From Stappia taiwanensis (GTDB lineage: Bacteria; Pseudomonadota; Alphaproteobacteria; Rhizobiales; Stappiaceae), in contig NZ_BMCR01000009.1 in the NCBI RefSeq assembly GCF_014635285.1, positions 62,001 to 126,000 of the forward strand: DNA of 64,000 bases, in the 5' to 3' direction. Within the stretch, counting starts at the first letter, position 1. Each line of letters begins with the position of its first letter. Made by a program: the position numbers and the translations under genes. The notes below the pieces were generated by a model that saw only the letters and a program-made list of their open reading frames with translations, was not told the origin of the DNA and did not search any database. Below are positions 33,074 to 42,237 of this stretch, piece after piece.

Positions 33074-34438
33074 TCAGGCTGCCGCCTGCTCCTCGCAGCT
33101 ATCGCGAATGCTTGAGAGAAAACCACCGACCTGATCGTGCAGGGCCGATGACAGGTCCGCCAGCTCATTGGTCGCGCTGCGAATCTGGTCGGTCGCGGAA
33201 CGGGTGCCCGCGCTGGCCGTGCCGAGTGCGTCCATGCTGGCGGCGACACTGTTGGTGTTCTGGGTCGCAAAATCGACGCTTTGCGAAATCTCGCCGGTGG
33301 CCGCCATCTGTTTCTGCACGGCGGTGAGAATGGTCTCGGAAATCGCGCTGATCCGCTCCACGGTTCCGGCGATTGAGCGGATGGCCCCGACCGCCTGCTC
33401 GGAGACCTGCTGCACTGCCTCCACCTGCCGGGTGATGTCCCCGGTGGCCTTCGACGTCTGGCTGGCAAGCTCCTTGACCTCATTGGCGACGACCGCGAAG
33501 CCCCGCCCCATCTCGCCCGCCCGGGCCGCCTCGATGGTGGCATTGAGCGCCAGAAGGTTGGTCTGGTCGGCGATCTGCGCGATCAGCTCGACCACCTCGC
33601 CAATCGCCCGGCCGCTGTCGGCCAGCCGGCCGACGATGGCATCGGTCGTGCGGCTTTCCTCGACGGCCGTGCGGGCCATCTGCGCCGCATCTTCCATTTC
33701 CCGGCCGATCGACAGGATGGATTGCGACATCTCTTCCGCCGCCTCGACCGCGGTGGCCACCGAACTGCTGGCCTGCTGTGAGGATTCGGACGCATCGCCA
33801 ACCGCCTGGACCGCCTCGCCAACGACGCCATCCAGATCCTGGGAGAACCCACCGATCCGTCCAGCGGCCTCGCCCAGGCGCCCGACCACTCCAACCACGG
33901 AGCGTTCGAAGTCATCGGCCACCCGGCGCAGGGTTTCCGCCCGCTCCCGGGCCATCCGGTCCTGCTGCTCCATCGCCTGATGCGCATCATGTTCGGCCTT
34001 TGCCGCGAGCGCCACCCGGACATCGAGCACCGAGCGGGCGATCTCGCCGATCTCGTCGCCGCGCTTCGCCCCGGCGATCTCCACGTTGAAATCTCCTTCG
34101 GACAGGGACTTCAACCCGTCCTGCAAGGCGCCGAGCGGTCGCTTGACCCCAAGAGCCAGCACGAAAGCCATGGCAAGAAAGCCAAGGCCAACCGGCATAC
34201 AGACCAGCGCAATTTCCACCATCTGCCCGAGAATGAGCGTGTCGAGCTTGTCACTCGCCTCGGGGCCGAGGAAATGGGCGGCCTGCGCCGGATCGCTCAG
34301 CGCTTCGTTCAGCGATCGGCGGAACACATAAAGGGCATAGCCGGTTCCCGACAGCATGATGAGAGCGGCGGTGCCGACCATCAGCAGGAAACGTCCCAGG
34401 ATCGTCAGGGACCAGGGCGCGCGGCGCATTGTCTGCAT
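33074..34438 (-). CDS. Methyl-accepting chemotaxis protein
   Basis: A 454-residue chemoreceptor. TM1 is at about 13-33 (LLMVGTAALIMLSGTGYALYV) and TM2 at about 72-96 (IALVCMPVGLGFLAMAFVLAL), enclosing a periplasmic segment of only about 40 residues, too short for a normal ligand-binding domain. A HAMP segment follows (RPLGALQDGLKSLSEGDFNVEI). The signalling tip is ELIAQIADQTNLLALNATIEAARAGEMGRGFAVVA, preceded and followed by long coiled coils. No C-terminal CheR pentapeptide (it ends EEQAAA). With so small a sensor it may detect membrane state or work with a partner protein. Confidence 0.94.
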   Translation of the reverse strand: MQTMRRAPWSLTILGRFLLMVGTAALIMLSGTGYALYVFRRSLNEALSDPAQAAHFLGPEASDKLDTLILGQMVEIALVCMPVGLGFLAMAFVLALGVKRPLGALQDGLKSLSEGDFNVEIAGAKRGDEIGEIARSVLDVRVALAAKAEHDAHQAMEQQDRMARERAETLRRVADDFERSVVGVVGRLGEAAGRIGGFSQDLDGVVGEAVQAVGDASESSQQASSSVATAVEAAEEMSQSILSIGREMEDAAQMARTAVEESRTTDAIVGRLADSGRAIGEVVELIAQIADQTNLLALNATIEAARAGEMGRGFAVVANEVKELASQTSKATGDITRQVEAVQQVSEQAVGAIRSIAGTVERISAISETILTAVQKQMAATGEISQSVDFATQNTNSVAASMDALGTASAGTRSATDQIRSATNELADLSSALHDQVGGFLSSIRDSCEEQAAA

Positions 34439-34583
34439 GAAATCAACCTCGGATTTGACACACCGAGACTATGGAAAGAAAAAAATGAAAAAAGCTGAAA
34501 TACTCTCGCTAGGGAAAGCCCTAACGTCAATTTTCACAGCCCTCCGACCGCCGGGACCGGCATGGCGTGCCGCAGCGTGTAGC

Positions 34584-35756
34584 CTATGGCACCATCCGGA
34601 AATCATCGACCCGCCCCGCAGGCCCTGAGAGCGGCACCCCTTGTACGATCAGTTGGTATTGCGGCGTGTCGACGACCGGCGCGTTGCCCTCATCCCCACC
34701 GGCAAGGTCGGTTTCCGGAGCGGTCGTACGCCCGGTGAGAACGATGAAGTTCGGATCGTCCTCCACACCGTCGAAGGCGAACGCTCCGGACGAGCCGAGG
34801 ATCCGGGCGATTTCCTTTTCCGCGAAGAACGCCACCTTCTGCTTGCCGGGCCAGGTAAAGCCGACCCCATCGGCGGAGCGGAGCCGACGGCGTTTGCCGG
34901 CCACATCCGGACCGAAGGAGGTGAAGCCGCCGTTTTCGTCCAGAAACACGTCCCAGATATCCGCATAGATGCCATTGGCGGCATCGACGCTGGCTTTCGC
35001 CACATCGTTGATATGCCCAAAATCGGCCCGTTTCGCCTGCCCCTTGGGCGGCGGCAGGCCGATCCAGACCATCGGCGTGCGCCGGTCGCGCGCTGCGCGC
35101 AACAGCTTGTCGACACGCCGCGCGTAAAGCGCGTCCCAAGCGGCGGTGCGAAAGGCGGCAACCCCGTTGGCGGTCTCGATGTCCCGGCGATCGAGCGAAC
35201 CGATCAGCACGACCACCACCGCGATCTCCCGGCCCTGAACAACGGCACGCAGCCGGTCGGCAAGCGCGTCCGCCCCCTCCCCGGCAAGGCCCGCCCGCTT
35301 GATCACCAGCTTGTCGACACGCACCGACGGGGTTTCCGCGTAGGTCGCCACCAGCCCTTCGGCCAGTTCCCCCGCCAAGGCATCGCCCATCACCAGAACC
35401 GTGCGGGCATCCTGCTCCTTCGGCACCTCGACGATGACTGGCCGCACCGGTTCCGTCCGCCGGGGCCGTAGCCGCTGTTGCGGCGGCTGTTCGCGAAGAA
35501 CGGGGCGGCGTGGCCGCTCCCGCTCCAACCCGAAGAGACGAAACAGCGGCTTGAGCGGATGAAACCCGCGCACCGTCTTGCCGCCGACCACCGGCCCCTT
35601 GCTCTGGGCCAGCACGTCGCCGTTGCTGCCCGCAATGCCGCCGGCGGCCAGAAGCACCACCAGCAGCATCATGGTCACCAGACGCATCACGGACACGGCC
35701 CGACGGGCCGGGACGTTCCTGATCCGCAAGCAGGAGGGCACAAGAGGTTTCAACAT
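34584..35756 (-). CDS. SGNH-hydrolase-like exported protein (DUF459)
   Basis: A 390-residue protein with a signal anchor (VMRLVTMMLLVVLLAAGGIAGS, about residues 22-43), a basic Pro/Arg-rich stretch, and a DUF459 SGNH-like domain (about 115-330): VLVMGDALAGELAEGL replaces the GDS block, followed by VVVVLIGSLDRRD and PMVWIGLPPPKG, which are typical blocks. The usual nucleophile Ser of GDSL appears to be Ala here (GDALA), so hydrolase activity is doubtful. The ATG at 35756 was chosen because the frame upstream overlaps the transglycosylase gene. A 40-base gap separates it from that gene, so the two may act together on the cell wall. Confidence 0.8.
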   Translation of the reverse strand: MLKPLVPSCLRIRNVPARRAVSVMRLVTMMLLVVLLAAGGIAGSNGDVLAQSKGPVVGGKTVRGFHPLKPLFRLFGLERERPRRPVLREQPPQQRLRPRRTEPVRPVIVEVPKEQDARTVLVMGDALAGELAEGLVATYAETPSVRVDKLVIKRAGLAGEGADALADRLRAVVQGREIAVVVVLIGSLDRRDIETANGVAAFRTAAWDALYARRVDKLLRAARDRRTPMVWIGLPPPKGQAKRADFGHINDVAKASVDAANGIYADIWDVFLDENGGFTSFGPDVAGKRRRLRSADGVGFTWPGKQKVAFFAEKEIARILGSSGAFAFDGVEDDPNFIVLTGRTTAPETDLAGGDEGNAPVVDTPQYQLIVQGVPLSGPAGRVDDFRMVP

Positions 35757-35796
35757 GCGCCGATCATACAGCCGCCGCCCGCCGGCGTCCAAGCCT

Positions 35797-37068
35797 TCAG
35801 CCGCCAGCGCGCACCCGCTCCAGCAGACGGACGGACGGATAGCCATCGGGAACGAGCCCGGCCGAACGCTGGAAGGCGCGAATTCCCTTCCGCGTGGCCG
35901 GACCGACCCGGCCATCGGCCTTGCCTACATTGAACCCGCGCCGATTGAGCTGCGCCTGCAACTCCTTGGTCTGCGGCCGCGACAGCGGCAGGGCATCGCG
36001 CGGCCAGGTCTGGATGAACGGATCGCCGCCGCGAATACGGTCCGCCAGGTGGCCCACGGCCAGCGCATAAGCGGTCGCGTTATTGTAGCGCTTGATGACA
36101 TAGAAGTTGCGCAGCATCAGGAAGGCCGGTCCGCCGGCCCCTGCCGGCAACACCAGAACCGCGTCGTCGGAGGGTCGCGGGAATGCTCGCCCGCCCGGAC
36201 GCTGCACGCCCGCCCGGCTCCAGGCCGCCAGCGTCTTCTCCGCATCGACATTGCCATAGTCGAAGCCGCGCGGCAGCACCACCTCATAGCCCCAGGTGTA
36301 GCCGCTGCGCCAACCGTGCCGCTTCAGGTAATTGGCCGTCGAGGCTAGGGCATCGGGGATGTTCGACCAGATATCGTTGCGCCCGTCCCGGTCGTAATCG
36401 ACTGCATATTGTTTCCAGCTCGACGGCATGAACTGGGTATGCCCCATCGCACCGGCCCAGGACCCTTCCATGCGCGAGGGATCCACATGGCCATCGTCCA
36501 GGATCTTCAGGGCGGTAATCAGCTCCTTGCTCCAGAACCGCTGACGCCTTGGCGCCGCATAGGCCAGCGTTGCCAGGGCGCGCACCACGTAATGCTTGCC
36601 CATGAACGAGCCATAATTGGTCTCCATGCCCCAGATCGCTACCACCGCCTCGCGGTCGACGCCGTAGCGGCGCTCGATCTCGTCGAGCTCGCGCGAATAG
36701 GTGCGCAGCATCTCGCGCCCCTTCTCCACCCGCGTCTCCGACACCGCGCTGTCAAGGTAGTCCCAGATCGGTTTGACGAATTCCGACTGCTTGTTCATCA
36801 GACGGATCGTATCCGGATCCGGCGTCACCCCTTCGAAAGCCCGCCGATAGGTGGTCCGGCCGATCCCGGCGGCCCGGGCCTGCGGCCAGAAATTCTCCAC
36901 CCAGCGGTTGAACGCCGTATCGGCCATCGCCGGAGCGCTGCCCTGCGACACCAGCCCCAGGCACAGGCCGGCAACCGCGACCCAGCCGCCGGCCCTCCGC
37001 CGCAGGGGCGCACGGGTCGAAGCACACGAACGCCGCGCGGGCGTGACGGAAAAAGACGAGAAACCCAT
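35797..37068 (-). CDS. Lytic murein transglycosylase (MltB type, SLT_2)
   Basis: Periplasmic enzyme cleaving the MurNAc-GlcNAc bond with 1,6-anhydro product. The 423-residue protein has an N-terminal signal (GWVAVAGLCLGLVSQGSAPAMA), the SLT_2 domain with catalytic Glu in VVAIWGMETNYGSFMG and AGAMGHTQFMPSSW, and a C-terminal peptidoglycan-binding domain (LQAQLNRRGFNVGKADGRVGPATRKGIRAFQ). No lipobox, so it is soluble or membrane-anchored. I start at the ATG at 37068 preceded by GGGGAG; a GTG two codons upstream is possible. It precedes the SGNH protein on the same strand. Confidence 0.94.
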   Translation of the reverse strand: MGFSSFSVTPARRSCASTRAPLRRRAGGWVAVAGLCLGLVSQGSAPAMADTAFNRWVENFWPQARAAGIGRTTYRRAFEGVTPDPDTIRLMNKQSEFVKPIWDYLDSAVSETRVEKGREMLRTYSRELDEIERRYGVDREAVVAIWGMETNYGSFMGKHYVVRALATLAYAAPRRQRFWSKELITALKILDDGHVDPSRMEGSWAGAMGHTQFMPSSWKQYAVDYDRDGRNDIWSNIPDALASTANYLKRHGWRSGYTWGYEVVLPRGFDYGNVDAEKTLAAWSRAGVQRPGGRAFPRPSDDAVLVLPAGAGGPAFLMLRNFYVIKRYNNATAYALAVGHLADRIRGGDPFIQTWPRDALPLSRPQTKELQAQLNRRGFNVGKADGRVGPATRKGIRAFQRSAGLVPDGYPSVRLLERVRAGG

Positions 37069-37156
37069 TCCCACTCCCCAAACTCAGGATGAAACCGGAA
37101 CCGTTTGACGGCTCCGAGCGGTGGCCAGTTGGCGATCCGCGTCTAGCAGATGGCGT

Positions 37157-38623
37157 TCAATGACGAAAACGCAATCCGGCCTCGATGGCATTTGAACTGT
37201 ATCCGGACCCTGGCGTGGTCGAGATGAAGCGGCGGAACGTGTAGCGCGCCTGCAGCGCCACCTTGGAGGTAAAGGCCCAGGTGAGCGCCGTGGTCGCCCG
37301 CGCCTCCTTCTCCTTCAGCATGATCCCCGTATAGTCGCGCAGCGAATACCCCACGCCCACCTCGCCGCTGAGCGCGTCGGAGAAGCCGTGGGCGATCCGC
37401 AGATCCGTCGAATAGATGACCGACCCCGGTGTGCCGCTGATGGTTGAAGGCGCAAAATTCGTCCCCAGCAAGGCGGTCACCGTGGTCAATCGCGTCGGCG
37501 ACCAGATCAGGGATCCATCAACGGTCAGCCCCTGCAGCACCTTCAGCCGCGGATCGTCAAGATGCTCCGCCCGCCAGCCGGCGCTGAGATCACCGCTCCA
37601 CTTCGACCCGCCATTGAAGGTGAAGCCCGCGCGCAGACCATAGCCAACCGAGTTCCGGTCGGCGCATTGGGTCGGATCGGAGCATTGCTCGAAATACCGG
37701 CGCTTGAAGCCACTCCCCTCGACAAAGGGCTGGAAGCGCGCGCCGGTCTGCCCGTCGATACGCAAGGCGGCGGTAAACAGCGCATTGTCCCGGTTACCCT
37801 CCGAGGCGCTGCCGTCCCGGCCGGTGTAGTGGGTGGAATCCACCCGCCCGCTGAGCACGGCCCCGATCAGCCCGAGCGAGCGCCTCAAGGCGACACCCGT
37901 ACCGAACTCATGCACGTCCTGACCGGTACCGCTCGATTCCGCGCTCCCCCGGTCTTCCAGCGACAGCCCGTAGCGGGCGTCGAGATCGACCTGGGTGCGC
38001 TCGCTGAGGTCGAGCTGCAGAAGTGCATCCGTGGTGATGTTCGGGTCGTCATCCACCGCATCATCGCCGTAGCCGATGTAACTGCCGCGAAAGTTGACCC
38101 CGAGACTGTGCCGCGACCAGTTGGATTCCAGCCGCAAGGTGGGCGCGACGATATAGGAAGGGCCGGGCGTGCCGTTTGCGTCATTGGCCCGGTTGTCGGT
38201 CCAGCCGATGCCGACCGCCAGCTCCGGGTAAAGCAGGAACGAGCCCAGGCGAATGCCGCTCGGCTGATCGCGCAAGGTATCGCCGGCATAGACCGTATCG
38301 TCGAGAACCGCCCGGTTCCCCGCCGGCGTGCGCCGCTGCACCGCCCGGACCCGCTCGGCGAAGGGCTGGATCGGACGCTGCCTGTCCACGGTGGCCAGTG
38401 CCTCGACCTCTTCGCCCGCATCCACACCGCGCAAGCCGCCCACGGCAAGACCGGCCGTCTCGCCGGCGCCATCGACCGCGTCCACGCCCTCCTCCGGTTC
38501 CGCTCCGGGGGCCGGCAGAACCACACCAAAGCCACCACGCAGATCCGCCTCCTGCGCACGCACAGGCATCAGCATGGCGAGACAGGCAAATGAGGAAATG
38601 ACGAGAGTGCCGTAGCGGAGCAT
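37157..38623 (-). CDS. Outer-membrane beta-barrel protein
   Basis: A 488-residue protein with signal peptide (LRYGTLVISSFACLAMLMPVRAQ), an acidic periplasmic region (about 25-120) and many alternating amphipathic strands (for example LYPELAVGIGWTDNRAND, RYTFRRFISTTPGSGYSSNA) typical of the BBP2-type outer-membrane beta-barrel family. The terminal strand ends GLRFRH rather than in the usual aromatic residue. Its role is unknown; relatives occur near polysaccharide export genes and in Hyphomicrobiales chromosomes generally. Start at the ATG at 38623; no strong SD. It is divergent from the KpsF-like isomerase gene with a 214-base gap. Confidence 0.85.
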   Translation of the reverse strand: MLRYGTLVISSFACLAMLMPVRAQEADLRGGFGVVLPAPGAEPEEGVDAVDGAGETAGLAVGGLRGVDAGEEVEALATVDRQRPIQPFAERVRAVQRRTPAGNRAVLDDTVYAGDTLRDQPSGIRLGSFLLYPELAVGIGWTDNRANDANGTPGPSYIVAPTLRLESNWSRHSLGVNFRGSYIGYGDDAVDDDPNITTDALLQLDLSERTQVDLDARYGLSLEDRGSAESSGTGQDVHEFGTGVALRRSLGLIGAVLSGRVDSTHYTGRDGSASEGNRDNALFTAALRIDGQTGARFQPFVEGSGFKRRYFEQCSDPTQCADRNSVGYGLRAGFTFNGGSKWSGDLSAGWRAEHLDDPRLKVLQGLTVDGSLIWSPTRLTTVTALLGTNFAPSTISGTPGSVIYSTDLRIAHGFSDALSGEVGVGYSLRDYTGIMLKEKEARATTALTWAFTSKVALQARYTFRRFISTTPGSGYSSNAIEAGLRFRH

Positions 38624-38837
38624 CACCGAACCATGTGCATCGGCCGGCGACACCGACCCAATTTGCAAATGATCATCGGCTGTTAAGGTTAACGGTTCGT
38701 TGCTTGAAGACAGTGCGCCCCGCACCGATCCACCGCATGGCCCGGGGCATGGCCACTTGCCTGCGCGACAAGTTCTCCCTTGCCGCGTTGTTTCCACCCG
38801 GTTAAGCAGTCCCCATCAAGGACCCAAGGACGAAACC

Positions 38838-39845
38838 ATGACGGCAACAGCGAAGATCGACCGGCCGGAAGCGCAGGATGACGCCCGCCCGCTCGCATCT
38901 GCCCTGCGGACCATCCGGACCGAAATCGACGGCCTGGAAGCCTTGCATGAAGCGCTTGGAAACGGATTGGGAACGCCCTTCGCCACTGCGGTGCGCACCA
39001 TTGCCGGCGCCAAGGGGCGGGTGATCGTCACCGGCGTTGGCAAGAGCGGCCATGTTGGCGCCAAGATCGCCGCGACCCTCGCCTCGACCGGAACGCCGGC
39101 CTCCTTCGTCCACGCCACCGAGGCCGCGCATGGCGATCTGGGCATGATCACCGATGCGGATGTGGTGCTGGCCCTGTCGTGGTCCGGCGAGACACAGGAA
39201 CTGGCGAGTATCATCGGCTACACACGCCGCTTCTCCGTGCCCCTCGTTGCCATCACCTCCCGCGCCGACAGCGCCCTTGGCAGCGCCGCCGACATTCTGC
39301 TGCAACTGCCCAAGGTGGAAGAAGCCTGCCCGCATGGGCTTGCGCCCACCTCCTCCACGATCCTGCAGATGGCGACCGGAGATGCCCTGGCGATTGCCCT
39401 TCTGGAGGGCCGCGGCTTCACCGCTCAGGATTTCCGCGTCTACCACCCCGGCGGCCGTCTTGGCGCCAGCCTGCAGCATGCCCGCGACATCATGCACGGG
39501 CAGGATGCCTTGCCGCTGACCACCCCGGAAACCTCCATGGGCGAGGCCATCGTCCTGATTACCCAGAAGGGGTTCGGCGTGCTTGGCGTCGTCGATGCGG
39601 ACGGACGGCTGATCGGCATCATCACCGATGGCGACCTGCGCCGCCATCTCAGCCCGGACTTCCTCGACAAGACCGTCGGCGATGTGATGACCCGCTCACC
39701 GAAATCCGTTGCGCCCAACATGCTGCTCGCCTCGACGATGGAGTTCCTCAACAGCCAATCGATCACCTCGGTCTTCGTGGTTGAGGACGGGATGCCGGTC
39801 GGCATCCTGCATCTGCACGACCTGCTCCGCCATGGCGTCGCCTGA
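38838..39845 (+). CDS. kpsF: KpsF/GutQ family arabinose-5-phosphate isomerase
   Basis: Isomerase making D-arabinose 5-phosphate from D-ribulose 5-phosphate, the first committed step toward Kdo for lipopolysaccharide. The 335-residue protein has a SIS domain (VIVTGVGKSGHVGAKIAATLASTGTPA, LSWSGETQELA, KVEEACPHGLAPTSSTI) and two CBS domains (about 215-270 and 280-335). Length and motifs match the family. SD AAGGA precedes the ATG. No other Kdo gene is in the window, so the gene is an isolated copy. Confidence 0.94.
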   Translation: MTATAKIDRPEAQDDARPLASALRTIRTEIDGLEALHEALGNGLGTPFATAVRTIAGAKGRVIVTGVGKSGHVGAKIAATLASTGTPASFVHATEAAHGDLGMITDADVVLALSWSGETQELASIIGYTRRFSVPLVAITSRADSALGSAADILLQLPKVEEACPHGLAPTSSTILQMATGDALAIALLEGRGFTAQDFRVYHPGGRLGASLQHARDIMHGQDALPLTTPETSMGEAIVLITQKGFGVLGVVDADGRLIGIITDGDLRRHLSPDFLDKTVGDVMTRSPKSVAPNMLLASTMEFLNSQSITSVFVVEDGMPVGILHLHDLLRHGVA

Positions 39846-39870
39846 CTCCGCTGATCGGCCAGACCGGTAT

Positions 39871-39885
39871 TTAACCGCGCATTTA
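39871..39885 (+). promoter_or_regulatory. CtrA-like half-site pair upstream of motAB
   Basis: TTAA-N7-TTTA, one mismatch from the CtrA recognition sequence TTAA-N7-TTAA, 126 bases before motA. CtrA commonly controls motility genes in this class. A short match found by eye can be chance. Confidence 0.25.
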
Positions 39886-40010
39886 CCCTGAGAAACGTAT
39901 TCCAGAACCACGTTCATCGTGAACGGCGGCTTAGGGAAAGATTAGCCATGTGCGGCCTATGATCCTTCCCGGAAGTCATGCGGGCTACCAGCTCCGGAGC
40001 GTGGTGGGAA

Positions 40011-40778
40011 ATGGATCTCAGTTCAATCATCGGCATTGTCGCCGCCTTTGCAGTGGTTACCATCGCCATCCTGCTCGGCGGAAATATCGCCCAGTTCATT
40101 GATCTGCCCTCAATCCTGATCGTCCTCGGCGGCGGCTTCGCGGCAACGCTGGTTCGGTTCCCCCTTGCCGGCATCGGCAGCGCATTCATTGTCGGCAGCA
40201 AGGCCGCCTTCACCCACAAGAAGGTCAATCCCCGCGACCTGATCGAAGACATCACCAGCCTTGCCGACACCGTGCGCAAGTCCGGTCCGCTCGGGCTGGA
40301 AAATGTCGAGGTCTCCGACGCCAGTCTTGCCAAGGGCATTCAGTATATTGCCGATGGCTATGAGGGCGCCTTCATCAAGGACGCGATGGAGCGGGAACGG
40401 GATCTTTATCTGGAGCGCCTTCAGGAAGGAAAGAAGGTGTTCAAGGCCCTGGGCGAGTCCGCGCCCGCCTTCGGCATGATCGGAACCCTTGTCGGCCTGG
40501 TGCAGATGCTGGCGACCATGGACGACCCATCCACCATCGGTCCGTCCATGGCCATCGCCCTCTTGACCACGCTCTATGGCGCGCTCGTCGCCAACGTCAT
40601 TTGCCTGCCGATCGTCGACAAGCTCGATTCCAAGTTCGACATCGAGGAGGTGAACCAGACACTGGTGATCGACGGGGTGATGCAAATTCGTGAGAACAAG
40701 AGCCCGGCGCTGATCCGCGACATGCTGATCGCCTATGTCCCGGAGAAGGCCCGCGCCGAATTCGCGGAAGCGGCATGA
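40011..40778 (+). CDS. motA: Flagellar motor stator protein MotA (PomA-like)
   Basis: Inner-membrane ion-channel subunit of the flagellar stator. The 255-residue protein has four predicted helices (about 4-25, 32-50, 155-175, 187-207), a cytoplasmic loop with charged residues, and the conserved Pro-containing segments ESAPAFGMIGTLVGLVQML and GPSMAIALLTTLYGALVANVICLPI. Length and loop pattern are of the PomA/LafT branch rather than enterobacterial MotA. The ATG at 40011 has GGTGGGAA directly before it; the open frame upstream is not conserved. motB follows after 29 bases. Confidence 0.93.
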   Translation: MDLSSIIGIVAAFAVVTIAILLGGNIAQFIDLPSILIVLGGGFAATLVRFPLAGIGSAFIVGSKAAFTHKKVNPRDLIEDITSLADTVRKSGPLGLENVEVSDASLAKGIQYIADGYEGAFIKDAMERERDLYLERLQEGKKVFKALGESAPAFGMIGTLVGLVQMLATMDDPSTIGPSMAIALLTTLYGALVANVICLPIVDKLDSKFDIEEVNQTLVIDGVMQIRENKSPALIRDMLIAYVPEKARAEFAEAA

Positions 40779-40807
40779 GTTCCAACGCCGGCGCGGAGGC
40801 CTGACCC

Positions 40808-41659
40808 ATGGCACGGAAAAAAGCAGAAGGCGGTGGCGCCCCGGCCTGGCTGGTCACCTTTGCCGACCTGATGTCCCTGCTCGTCTGCTTCTTCGTGCTG
40901 ATCATTTCCTTTTCGATCCAGGACAAGCAGAAGCTGCAGGTTGTCGCCGGTTCCATGCGCGACGCCTTTGGCGTCAAGGAAGTCTCCAAGCGCACCGGCA
41001 TTATCGAAGTCGAAGGCATCCCGATCCGCGACTACATGAAGGACATTACCCAGGTTCCGGAAGAGCTCGATTCGGATTTCGCCAAGGACCGTCATGAGAA
41101 CCGGCGCAAGCAGGGACCGGAGGCGAACACCCATGACGTCAAGGAGGCCGATATCGAGCATCCGCGTCAGTTCGCAACCGCTGCCGCCTCCCTGCGCCAG
41201 GCCTGGCAGGAATTGCCCGACATCACCGAGATCTCGTCAAACATCCTGCTTGAAGAAACCGAGGAAGGGCTGAACATCACCCTGGTCGACCAGGATGGCC
41301 GGTCAATGTTCCCCGAAGGCTCCAAATATCCCTACGAAATCACCCGGCGGCTGCTGGCCAAGATGGCGCCGGTGGTTGCCCGGATGCCCAACCGCATCCA
41401 GATCACCGGACACACCACGTCTGGCCGGACCAGCGTCAATCCCGGCTACACGGCGTGGGAGCTCTCCGCCGACCGCGCCAATGCGGCGCGGCAGATCCTT
41501 GCCGAATACGGCATTCCGAGCGATCGCTTCTTCGGCGTGGTCGGCAAGGCGGACACCGAACCGCTGTTTCCGAACGATCCGTTCCTGGCCGCCAACCGGC
41601 GGATCGGCATCCTGCTGATGGCGGAAGATCCGCCGCTGCCGCTCGGCCACAATCCCTGA
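40808..41659 (+). CDS. motB: Flagellar motor stator protein MotB (PomB-like)
   Basis: Partner of MotA that anchors the stator to peptidoglycan. The 283-residue protein has one membrane helix containing the ion-binding Asp20 in VTFADLMSLLVCFFVLIISF, a plug/linker region, and a C-terminal OmpA-like domain with the peptidoglycan-binding pattern ITGHTTSGR...WELSADRANAARQIL...RFFGVVGKADTEPL. The Asp-Leu-Met-Ser-Leu-Leu-Val-Cys pattern resembles PomB, but coupling ion cannot be fixed by reading. No other flagellar genes are in the window. Confidence 0.93.
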   Translation: MARKKAEGGGAPAWLVTFADLMSLLVCFFVLIISFSIQDKQKLQVVAGSMRDAFGVKEVSKRTGIIEVEGIPIRDYMKDITQVPEELDSDFAKDRHENRRKQGPEANTHDVKEADIEHPRQFATAAASLRQAWQELPDITEISSNILLEETEEGLNITLVDQDGRSMFPEGSKYPYEITRRLLAKMAPVVARMPNRIQITGHTTSGRTSVNPGYTAWELSADRANAARQILAEYGIPSDRFFGVVGKADTEPLFPNDPFLAANRRIGILLMAEDPPLPLGHNP

Positions 41660-41775
41660 CCGCCATCCGCAAGCACATCATCTGACCAGGGCGCTACGCC
41701 CGAGATCGCCCGTGCGAGAGGCTGGCCGCCCAGCCCCACGCCGCTCCGGTCTGGTCCGGCTGACGCCGTCCGGAG

Positions 41776-42237
41776 CTATTTTCCGTCAACCGGGCGAACG
41801 ATCAACTGCGCCCCCTCAACCCTGACGACGTGCACCCGGGTTCCCTCAGAACAATCCGGCCCGGCGACACGCCAGAACCCGTCATCCACCTGAATTCGTC
41901 CGTTTCCGTCCACAATCGGCTCGTGCAGAATGAATTCGCGCCCGACCAGCCGGTCGCCGCGTCGGTTGAGGTGAGGCTCATCCGTGTCGGCCTCGGACCG
42001 ACGCATCAACGCCCGCCCGGCAAACAGGCACACCAGCGACACCACCACGAACAGCACCAGCGACACCTGCCAGGCCATATCGATGAACAGCGCAAGCGTG
42101 CCGACGATCAACGCCGCCAGCCCGAACCAGAGAAAGAAGGTTCCCGGCGCCAGCACCTCGAGCGCGAGCAGGATCAATCCGAGGATCCACCAGGACCAGG
42201 GTCCAAGCTCGAAGACGATCCGTTCAACGATGCTCAC
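41776..42237 (-). CDS. nfeD: NfeD family membrane protein
   Basis: A 153-residue short NfeD (PF01957): two or three membrane helices ([31 protein letters not shown] and a following helix), then a C-terminal OB-fold ([37 protein letters not shown]). It works with SPFH/stomatin proteins in membrane microdomains. It starts at GTG 42237, overlapping the SPFH stop by four bases (GTGA), with GGGAGG upstream inside that gene, so the pair is translationally coupled. Confidence 0.93.
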   Translation of the reverse strand: MSIVERIVFELGPWSWWILGLILLALEVLAPGTFFLWFGLAALIVGTLALFIDMAWQVSLVLFVVVSLVCLFAGRALMRRSEADTDEPHLNRRGDRLVGREFILHEPIVDGNGRIQVDDGFWRVAGPDCSEGTRVHVVRVEGAQLIVRPVDGK

